This document shows positions 57,025 to 64,000 of a DNA stretch of 64,000 bases, one piece after another. Under the pieces are notes generated by a model. The model had not been told where the DNA came from. It did no database searches and saw only the letters and a list, made by a program, of their open reading frames with translations. How positions within the stretch are numbered: the first letter of the stretch is position 1; every line of letters starts with the position of its first letter. The position numbers were made by a program, and so were the translations under genes. The stretch is from Flavobacteriales bacterium. Lineage in GTDB: Bacteria > Bacteroidota > Bacteroidia > Flavobacteriales_F > PHOS-HE28. The stretch is from NCBI GenBank assembly GCA_016715895.1, contig JADJXH010000004.1, positions 1,426,001 through 1,490,000 on the forward strand. Reading direction: 5' to 3'.

Positions 57025-59277
57025 ATGTCACACGAACATCATCACCATGGCGCCCCGCTGGAGGGCGTCACCCCACAGTCCACCGGCAAGTGCCCCGTGA
57101 TGCACGGCGCCCAAGCCCTTCCGGTGGCCGGACGCGGCCGCCGCAACAAGGACTGGTGGCCCGAGCAGCTCGACCTGAGCATCCTGCACCAGCACCAGAA
57201 GGTGAGCAACCCGCTGGATCCGGATTTCAACTACCGCGAGGCCTTCTCAAAGCTGGATCTGAAGGCGGTGAAGGCCGACCTCACCAAATTGATGACCGAC
57301 TCGCAGGAGTGGTGGCCGGCCGACTGGGGTCACTACGGCGGCCTCATGATCCGCATGACCTGGCACGCCGCGGGCACCTACCGCACCGCCGATGGTCGCG
57401 GTGGCGCCGGCAATGGCAACCAGCGCTTCGCCCCGCTGAACAGCTGGCCCGACAACGGCAACCTGGACAAGGCGCGCCGCCTGCTGTGGCCCATCAAGCA
57501 GAAGTACGGCAACAGCCTCAGTTGGGCCGACCTGCTCGTCCTGGCCGGCAACGTGGCCATGGAGAGCATGGGCTTCAAGACCTTCGGCTTCGGCGGTGGT
57601 CGCGAGGACATCTTCGCGCCGGAGGAGGACATCTACTGGGGCAGCGAGGGCGAGTGGCTCGCCACCAGCGACAAGCCCAACAGCCGCTACAGCGGGGAGC
57701 GCAACCTGGAGAACCCGCTGGCTGCCGTGCAGATGGGCCTCATTTACGTGAACCCGCAGGGTCCCGATGGCAACCCTGACCCTGTGGCCAGCGGCAAGGA
57801 CGTGCGCGAGACCTTCAAGCGCATGGCCATGAACGACGAGGAGACCGTGGCGCTCACCGCCGGCGGCCACACCTTCGGCAAGATGCACGGCGCCGGACCG
57901 GAGTCGCATGTGGGTCCCGCACCCGAAGGCGCGGCCATCGAGGAGCAGGGCTTCGGCTGGAAGAACTCCATGGGCAGTGGCAAGGGCAAGGACACCATCA
58001 CCAGCGGCTTGGAGGGCGCGTGGAAGCCGAACCCCACCAAGTGGGACAACGGCTACTTCGACATGCTCTTCGGCTATGAGTGGGAACTGGTGAAGAGCCC
58101 CGCCGGTGGCTGGCAGTGGCTGGCCAAGGACGTGAAGCCCGAGCACATGATCCCGGATGCGCACGACCCCAACGTGAAGCACCGCCCTGCGATGACCACG
58201 GCGGACCTTTCGCTCCGCTTCGACCCGATCTATGAACCCATCGCGCGCCGCTTCCACAAGGACCCGCAGGCCTTCGCCGACGCCTTCGCCCGCGCCTGGT
58301 TCAAGCTCACGCACCGCGACATGGGTCCCAAGAGCCTCTACCTCGGTCCCGAAGTGCCGAAGGAGGACCTCATCTGGCAGGACCCGGTTCCCGCCGGCAC
58401 CAAGCTGGCCGATGCGGACGTGGCGGCCCTGAAGAGCAGCATCCTCGCCAGCGGCCTCAGCGTGAGCGAGCTGGTGGCCACGGCCTGGGCCAGCGCCAGC
58501 ACCTTCCGTGGCAGCGACAAGCGCGGCGGTGCCAACGGTGCCCGCGTACGCCTCGCTCCGCAGAAGTTCTGGGAGGTGAACGACCCCGCGCAGCTCGGCA
58601 AAGTGCTCAGCGCGCTGGAGAAGATCCAAGCCGACTTCAAGGCCAGCGGAAAGCAGGTGTCCATCGCCGACCTGATCGTGCTGGGTGGCTGTGCTGCGGT
58701 GGAGAAGGCCGCCAAGGATGCAGGCTTCAACGTGACGGTGCCCTTCACCAGCGGCCGCGGTGACGCCAGCCAGGAGCAGACCGACGTGGAGAGCTTCGCC
58801 GTGATGGAGCCCCAGGCCGACGGCTTCCGCAACTACCAGAAGAAGCTCTACAGCATCCCTGCCGAGGAGATGCTCGTGGACCGCGCCCAACTGCTCACCC
58901 TGAGCGCGCCGGAGATGACGGTGCTCGTGGGCGGCCTTCGCGTGTTGGGCGCCAACAGCGGCGGCAGCAAGCACGGCGTGTTCACCAGCAAGCCCGGCCA
59001 GCTCACCAACGACTTCTTCGTGAACCTGCTCGACATGGGCACGACCTGGACCGCCCTCAGCAACGGCCACACCGGCACCTACGAAGGCCGCGACCGCAGG
59101 AGCGGTGCGCTGAAGTGGACCGGCACCCGCGTGGACCTGGTCTTCGGCAGCAACTCGCAGCTGCGCGCCATCGCCGAGGTGTACGCCCAGAACGACAGCA
59201 AGGAGAAGTTCGTGAAGGACTTCGTGAAGGCCTGGGCGAAGGTCATGGACCTGGACCGCTTCGACCTGAAGAAGTAG
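57025..59277 (+). CDS. katG: Catalase-peroxidase
   Basis: A 750-residue haem enzyme. The distal site R110, W113 and H114 lies in IRMTWHAAGTYR. The proximal haem ligand H282 lies in GGHTFGK. Y241 (MGLIYVNPQG) and M267 (FKRMAMND), together with W113, are the residues that form the Met-Tyr-Trp adduct needed for catalase activity, and all are present. The second, haem-free half extends to the C-terminus, so the length is normal. The Met at 57025 starts a His-rich segment (HEHHHHG). It is divergent from oxyR. Confidence 0.96.
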   Translation: MSHEHHHHGAPLEGVTPQSTGKCPVMHGAQALPVAGRGRRNKDWWPEQLDLSILHQHQKVSNPLDPDFNYREAFSKLDLKAVKADLTKLMTDSQEWWPADWGHYGGLMIRMTWHAAGTYRTADGRGGAGNGNQRFAPLNSWPDNGNLDKARRLLWPIKQKYGNSLSWADLLVLAGNVAMESMGFKTFGFGGGREDIFAPEEDIYWGSEGEWLATSDKPNSRYSGERNLENPLAAVQMGLIYVNPQGPDGNPDPVASGKDVRETFKRMAMNDEETVALTAGGHTFGKMHGAGPESHVGPAPEGAAIEEQGFGWKNSMGSGKGKDTITSGLEGAWKPNPTKWDNGYFDMLFGYEWELVKSPAGGWQWLAKDVKPEHMIPDAHDPNVKHRPAMTTADLSLRFDPIYEPIARRFHKDPQAFADAFARAWFKLTHRDMGPKSLYLGPEVPKEDLIWQDPVPAGTKLADADVAALKSSILASGLSVSELVATAWASASTFRGSDKRGGANGARVRLAPQKFWEVNDPAQLGKVLSALEKIQADFKASGKQVSIADLIVLGGCAAVEKAAKDAGFNVTVPFTSGRGDASQEQTDVESFAVMEPQADGFRNYQKKLYSIPAEEMLVDRAQLLTLSAPEMTVLVGGLRVLGANSGGSKHGVFTSKPGQLTNDFFVNLLDMGTTWTALSNGHTGTYEGRDRRSGALKWTGTRVDLVFGSNSQLRAIAEVYAQNDSKEKFVKDFVKAWAKVMDLDRFDLKK

Positions 59278-59393
59278 GCATCAGGAGAGCCTGCACGCGA
59301 AGTGGGCGGTCCAAGCGGGCCGCCCTCTTCCTTTCCAGGGATGCGCCGGGGCGAGCCGGTCCGCGAGGACCGGCTCATTACCTTGTCCATCCG

Positions 59394-60977
59394 ATGTGTT
59401 CCGTCCGGTCCACCGCTGCAGGCGGCATGCTGTGCCTCCTGGCGGCGTTCGCGAGCCTCCGGACCGCAGGTCAGCCGGTGTTCACCTCGTACGCACACTA
59501 CGGCTATTCCGGTGGGCAGGTCAACGCGGTGATCGAAGCCACCAACGGGGACCTGGTCATCGCCGGGAACGGCACAGAGCCGAACAACTCCGATCAGTTC
59601 GCGGTCCGCTTCTCATCCACCGGTTCCCTGGTCTGGGGCCTGACGTACACCGGTGGTACTGGCTGGTCCGGGTACATCACCGATGCCGTGGCCGATCCGG
59701 ATGGTGGCGTGATCCTGCTCGGTCATGTGCGCGAAACGGCGACGCAGCGGATGCACCTGTCGCTCTTCAAGCTCGATGCGGCCGGGGTCGTGCTGTGGAG
59801 CCATCGCTATCGCGCCTACGACCCCGATGAGACGGTGACCGGCCGCAGCGTGCGCCGGGACGCGGATGGCGCGCTCCACCTGCTGGGCTCCACTGGTGAT
59901 CCGGCCACACGGGACCTGTTCATCATGAAGGTGGACAGCGCTGGCGGCCTGCTGTGGACGCGGGCCTTTGGCTACTCCGGTCCGGATGAGGCCAGGGACC
60001 TTGTGCTGATCCCCGGTGGTGGATACGCCATCGCTGCGGCCACCAAGTACGAGCTTTCGCGCGTCGCGCTCCTCGACACGATGTGTGCTGTGATCCAGGA
60101 CCGGGTGTGGGTGCTCCCCGATACGACCCTCACGATCCACAGCCTGCAGCGGGGTGCGGATGGCCGCTTCTCCTGGACCGGTTCGTACATGGACTCCACC
60201 TTCTACCGCGGCGCGTTCCACATGGTGCTGGACAGCCTGGGCGGTGCCGTGGCCGCGCAGGCCTACCGCGACGCTGCTGGAAGCGAGCTGTGGATGTACG
60301 ATCATGTGCAGCTGCCCGATGGGGACCGCTTCCTTGTCGGTGAGCAGGTGAGCGCGTCGGGCGATGATGAAGCGACCCCGCTGATCCGGCTCGACGCGAC
60401 GGGAGGAGTGGTGTCCAGCGCGTACAGCGGCGGTCACCAGGAGCTGAGCCGCTGCATCATCACTACCTCCGACGGTGGGATCGCCTGCGGGGAGACGCGC
60501 AGAACGGACGACAATGTGCACCAGGCGTTCCAGGTGAAGAAGGTGGATGCGAACGGCGTACCCGCCTGCGATCTGCTTCCGCTCACACTGATCCGAACGG
60601 ACCACCTGCCTGATACGCTGTCGTTCCCACTGGAAGCCCTCGGGCCGAAACCGATGCTGCGGCTCGATCGCCCGCTCACCACCTGGCCCTTGAACAACTT
60701 CGTCGATGGCTGTTCCACGATCGGCATCCAGGATCCGCAACGGGGTTCCGGGATCAGGGTGTTCCCGAACCCCGCGTGCGATCGGGTGATGCTCAACGGC
60801 ATCACAAGCGCGGGCACCGTTCGGATGTATGACATGCAGGGCCGAATGGTCCTGGAGCAAAGCCTTGATGCTTCCGCCGCAGTGGACGTTCGGTCGCTTG
60901 CAGAAGGATGCTATGCGCTGCGGATCGCGACGGCCGCCGGCGAGCGCGCCAGCGTGGTGGTCATCGCCCGTCCCTGA
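59394..60977 (+). CDS. Secreted beta-propeller-like protein with T9SS sorting domain
   Basis: 527 residues from a Met leading into a signal peptide (GGMLCLLAAFASLRTAGQ). Repeats of the form GDLVIAGNG, GGVILLGHV, DGALHLLGSTGD and FIMKVDSAGGLLWTRAF resemble WD40-like/kelch beta-propeller blades. The C-terminal part (FPNPACDRVMLNGITSAGTV through GERASVVVIARP) is a T9SS type A sorting domain. It is predicted to be surface-exposed or released. It follows katG after 116 nt, with a TACCTTG -7-like box at 59380-59386. Confidence 0.78.
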   Translation: MCSVRSTAAGGMLCLLAAFASLRTAGQPVFTSYAHYGYSGGQVNAVIEATNGDLVIAGNGTEPNNSDQFAVRFSSTGSLVWGLTYTGGTGWSGYITDAVADPDGGVILLGHVRETATQRMHLSLFKLDAAGVVLWSHRYRAYDPDETVTGRSVRRDADGALHLLGSTGDPATRDLFIMKVDSAGGLLWTRAFGYSGPDEARDLVLIPGGGYAIAAATKYELSRVALLDTMCAVIQDRVWVLPDTTLTIHSLQRGADGRFSWTGSYMDSTFYRGAFHMVLDSLGGAVAAQAYRDAAGSELWMYDHVQLPDGDRFLVGEQVSASGDDEATPLIRLDATGGVVSSAYSGGHQELSRCIITTSDGGIACGETRRTDDNVHQAFQVKKVDANGVPACDLLPLTLIRTDHLPDTLSFPLEALGPKPMLRLDRPLTTWPLNNFVDGCSTIGIQDPQRGSGIRVFPNPACDRVMLNGITSAGTVRMYDMQGRMVLEQSLDASAAVDVRSLAEGCYALRIATAAGERASVVVIARP

Positions 60978-60983
60978 AGCGCC

Positions 60984-61745
60984 TCACTCCTTGGAGAAGC
61001 GCAGTGTACGTCCGGCGCCGGTGAGGGCGTAGGTACCGGATGCCAATCCGGAGACGTCGATCGTGCGAAGGGGTGCACGTTCGGTGCCGATGAGCGTGCG
61101 GATGATCCGTCCGTCAGGGCCGATCAGGGTCAGCGGTCCAACGCCCGGTCCGGGCCACTGGATGGAGAGGCGATCGGTGCACGGGTTGGGGAAGAGCAGC
61201 GGACCGGCCTCGGTGGCGGATGGGGCTCCGACCCCGTTCGTACCGCTCACCACCACGGTGAAGTCGTTGAAGTTGCCGTACTGAAAAGCGCCGCACGGAC
61301 CGTAGCCGTTGGTGTTCGTATCCAGGAATCCGTCGGAGCCCCAAGGGGCGATCACGCGCATGCGGTAGGTGCCGGCCGGCGTGTTGGCGGGCAGGGTGAT
61401 GGAGAAGGAGTAGGTGTAGCTGGGCGATCCGCCGACGTAGCTGTAGTACAGGTTCTCCGTGTCCTCGAAGGCGCCGTTGTTGTCCAGGTCCACCCACACG
61501 GCGCAGCCGGTCCAGTTGCCGCTGGTCACCGTCATCGGCTCCGCGACGCCGGGGGTGAGGACCGTGCTGAGGTTGGTGAAGTCGCTGGTGAAGCAGTCGC
61601 TTCCGGCCGTCCAGTTGATGGTGCCCAGCGTGAGGCTCTGGTTCTGCCAGCTGAAGCAGCCGTTGGCGAAGGATGGCGAGCAGTATTGCGCGTGAGCGTG
61701 GACCGCGCAACAGAGCAGGAGGAGGGTGGTGGTGCGGTGCATCAT
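60984..61745 (-). CDS. Secreted GEVED-type protein with T9SS sorting domain
   Basis: 253 residues. A signal peptide (TTLLLLCCAVHAHAQ) is followed by a GEVED-like domain, in which GCAVWVDLDNNGAFEDTENL carries the W-x-D-x-N-x-DG motif and AGTYRMRVIAPWGSDGFL completes the fold. The end (LFPNPCTDRLSIQWPGPGVG through YALTGAGRTLRFSKE) is a T9SS type A sorting domain. It is convergent with the preceding gene, the two stops lying 6 nt apart. Confidence 0.82.
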   Translation of the reverse strand: MMHRTTTLLLLCCAVHAHAQYCSPSFANGCFSWQNQSLTLGTINWTAGSDCFTSDFTNLSTVLTPGVAEPMTVTSGNWTGCAVWVDLDNNGAFEDTENLYYSYVGGSPSYTYSFSITLPANTPAGTYRMRVIAPWGSDGFLDTNTNGYGPCGAFQYGNFNDFTVVVSGTNGVGAPSATEAGPLLFPNPCTDRLSIQWPGPGVGPLTLIGPDGRIIRTLIGTERAPLRTIDVSGLASGTYALTGAGRTLRFSKE

Positions 61746-61820
61746 GGGTGTCCGGTAGGTGAGGTGAAGGTAGCCGCAGGAACGGATCGCACCGGGCGGA
61801 TGCTCGCGTACGAAACGAAC

Positions 61821-61856
61821 AAGCCCGGGTGGAACGCGTGTCCATCACCCGGGCTT
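61821..61856 (-). terminator. Terminator of the right-edge T9SS gene
   Basis: AAGCCCGGGTG and CACCCGGGCTT form an 11-bp stem around a 14-nt loop. Read on the minus strand it is followed by a T-rich stretch (TGTTCGTTTCG). It lies 22 nt after the stop of the minus gene at 61879. Confidence 0.75.
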
Positions 61857-61878
61857 GAGCGCGGTGAGCGCGGGCTCC

Positions 61879-64000
61879 TCACTCCACCACGAAGCGCGCG
61901 CTGTGCACCCTTCCTTCGGTGCTGTAGAGGTTCAGGACATACAGGCCATGTGCCAGGCCCTGCAACGGCACCGTCAGTCGGCCGCGCGTGATGGCCAGGC
62001 CCTGATGCTGCAGGATGCGACCGTCCAGCCCGGCAATGGACAAGCCGGAGACCTCCAGGTCGGCGGGCAGGAGCACCTCGATGCGGTCGCGCGCCGGGTT
62101 GGGATGGATGACGACATCGCCCGTGCGCGCAGGTTCAGGCACCGCAGTGGGCGCGGTGACCACCACGGTGGCGTCCGGGGTGCGGATGGGCGGATTGAAG
62201 TCGAAGAAGATGTCGGCCACGTTGGTGATGGTGGTGCCGACCACCGGAACGTGGTCGGGCGCGATGCGGAAGGCGAAGAGGCCCTGGCTGGCGGCCATGT
62301 TGGTGCCGCTGTCGGGCAGCAGGATGTTGCTGAAGGTGACGCGGAGCACGCCTTGTGCGCTCAGTTGGTAGGTGTAGGGATGGGAGGCGCCGAGCACCGT
62401 GAAGCTGGCCACGGAGAACAGCTCGGGCAGCGTGTCGGTGAGCACCACGGTGAAGGCGGTGTCGTTGCCGGTGTTCTGGAAGCGGATGGTGTAGTCCAGG
62501 TAGCTGTCCTCGGCGGGGTAGTACTCCGTGTCGCTCAGGCCGCTGCTGGTGCGCACGAGCTTGTCGTTGGGGTCGTAGGCGCCGGTGATGGTGCGCGTGA
62601 CGGTGCTGCTGTTGTTGCTCACGTCCACCTCGGCGCTGTCGTGGGTCACGGTGACCACCGCACCGAGCTGTGTGCCGATGAGCTGTGGGTCGGGCGGCAG
62701 GGAGGCTTCGATCTGGAAGGACCAATAGGTCAAGGGTTCCAGGCCGTCGGACACGCTCCAGGTCAACGTGTTGCCGATGTAGCTAGTGGGGGTCGGTTGG
62801 ACGCTGGACACGGTCAGCAGGCCGGGCAGAGCGCAGGTGACCGTGAACCCTGCGCTATTGGATGCCGAGAGGTTGATCGCCGATCCCACGAGCGTGGTGG
62901 CGAAACCCGGGCGCAGCGGGCCGATCTCGGCGAAGGCCGCCAGGTCGAGCATGTCGTTGGTGGTGCCGTTCAGCGAAAGGGTCCAGGTCTTGATCGCGGA
63001 GGTATCCACATCGATCGTCACCGGAAATGCCGCCGCGGACGGGGTGTTCACCGTGATACTTCCGAGCGGGGCGAGGCCGCAGCCGGACGTGAGGTCTACG
63101 AACGAGCCGGCGAGATGGGCCACCGATCGGGGCTGACCGATGGGTTCACGGACCGCGATGAGGCTGTCGTTCTTGGCGGCCAGGGTGTACCAGCTGCCGT
63201 TGTCGTTCGCCTACCAGCTGTTCATGCTGTACCCGTCGGACGTGAACTGAAGCAGGCGCGAAGCATGCTTGCCCAGGATGGTGCCGTCCGGGAGTTCCAC
63301 TGCTTCTTCAGGCCACCAGCTTTCCCGGCGCCACAGCAATTGCCCGGCGGCATCGATGCGGAACAGCGCTCCGGTCGCGCTCACCCCGCAGAGCAGGTGG
63401 TCACCATTGGACAAGGCCAGTGCGTCCGTCACATACCCACTGGCGTAGGGAGCCTGGGCACGCCGGGCCACCTGCACCGCACCGCTGGCATCCGCGATGA
63501 AATACCCGAACGCTCCAGCGGAGAACAACACGCTGTCCCCGAAGTAACCGTGGAACCAGCTTCCGTCCGGGTGGATCGCGGAAACCCCGCGCTGGTGGAT
63601 CAGGTCGTGATCCACGTACATCCGGCAGGAGACCGGCATGCCGTTCGGATCCAGCGTGACGTGATGCAGCTGCCGCTCGTTCCGGAATTGCCACGCATAT
63701 CCACCGGCGGCCAGCGCAGCGATCTCGACGGCGCGATGCCCGCGGAAGTCGAAGCCCCCCAGCGCGTTGGTCGTGTCCAGCAGCATGTAGATCCGCGACC
63801 ACTGCACCTGACCGCTCGCGTCCAGCTTCACCAGATATTGGTTGTGGTACCTGGGTATGGGTGTTCCATGGTCGAGGTCGCCGCAAACCACCACGCCCCC
63901 ATCCAGGGTGGCCGCCACCTGTGCGCTGACCATGCTGATGTCCGGGTTGGTGGGCAACAAGTGTTTGAACCAGAGCATGGTGCCGGCTGCGTCAATGCGG
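61879..64000 (-). pseudogene. Large secreted T9SS protein split by an in-frame amber codon, cut by right edge
   Basis: One reading frame runs from the right edge to 61879, broken only by TAG at 63211-63213. Upstream of it are beta-propeller-like repeats (YLVKLDASGQVQWSRIYML, FRIDAAGQLLWRRESWW). Downstream come Ig-like/DUF11-type beta domains (TGAYDPNDKLVRTSSGLSD, YTIRFQNTGNDTAFTVVLTD) and a T9SS type A sorting domain (IHPNPARDRIEVLLPADLEV through ARFVVE). The frame continues without interruption on both sides (NSW-stop-ANDNGSW). The amber codon may be a true mutation or an assembly error. A GTG at 63123 could restart a 414-residue piece, but without a signal peptide. Confidence 0.72.

Overview
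The window is about 64 kb of GC-rich (mid-60s percent by eye) chromosome from a member of the Bacteroidota, most likely a GC-rich Flavobacteriales-type lineage. This rests on type IX secretion (T9SS) C-terminal sorting domains on several secreted proteins, promoters with the Bacteroidota TTG-N19/20-TAnnTTTG pattern, the order birA / rsfS-ftsH-DUF2007-cdsA-psd, a carB of the short Bacteroidota length, and almost no Shine-Dalgarno signals.

Region 1 (1-16946) is a surface-polysaccharide locus. It holds glycosyltransferases of several families, an O-antigen polymerase/ligase-like membrane protein, a hexapeptide acetyltransferase, an SDR epimerase, a WecG/TagA transferase, a polyprenyl-phosphate sugar-1-phosphate transferase that would start the repeat unit, WecB, an alpha/alpha-barrel protein, a polysaccharide-deacetylase-like protein and a FemAB/GNAT-like protein. 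A large secreted beta-helix protein faces the other way inside it, and rpsT and radC are embedded in it. Region 2 (16943-31896) is housekeeping: upp, a YjjG-like nucleotidase, the psd/cdsA/ftsH/rsfS operon, birA, rpmH, an alpha/beta hydrolase, two lipid-linked-sugar glycosyltransferases, a secreted T9SS-type protein and carB.

Region 3 (31650-44800) is the most unusual part. The 3' end of carB has been copied at least three times downstream, as progressively shorter fragments (D1 about 435 nt, D2 about 150 nt, D3 about 140 nt). The last 20-27 nt of the intact gene recur exactly at four places. Between the copies sit unrelated cargo genes: a WG-repeat secreted protein, a small lipoprotein and a DUF1016/PDDEXK nuclease. 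The 3' end of the intact carB is itself synonymously divergent from the displaced copy, as if its end had been swapped. I see no integrase. Beyond the array are two inverted copies of one IS630-family element. One is split by an IS3-family element and the other has a frameshifted transposase. Each has split a host gene that can be rejoined in frame. A second IS3 element and a RAYT remnant follow.

Region 4 (44878-51826) is accessory-like: secreted proteins of unknown role, two GNAT enzymes, a HicAB toxin-antitoxin pair, an orphan antitoxin, an O-methyltransferase, a DUF4287/DUF5655 protein and a two-motif retropepsin, with a dispersed intergenic repeat at three sites. Region 5 (51987-64000) holds a beta-propeller T9SS protein, a RibD/DHFR-like reductase, a DUF4386 membrane protein, a divergent oxyR-katG pair for peroxide defence, and three more T9SS proteins. 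The last runs off the right edge and carries an in-frame amber codon.
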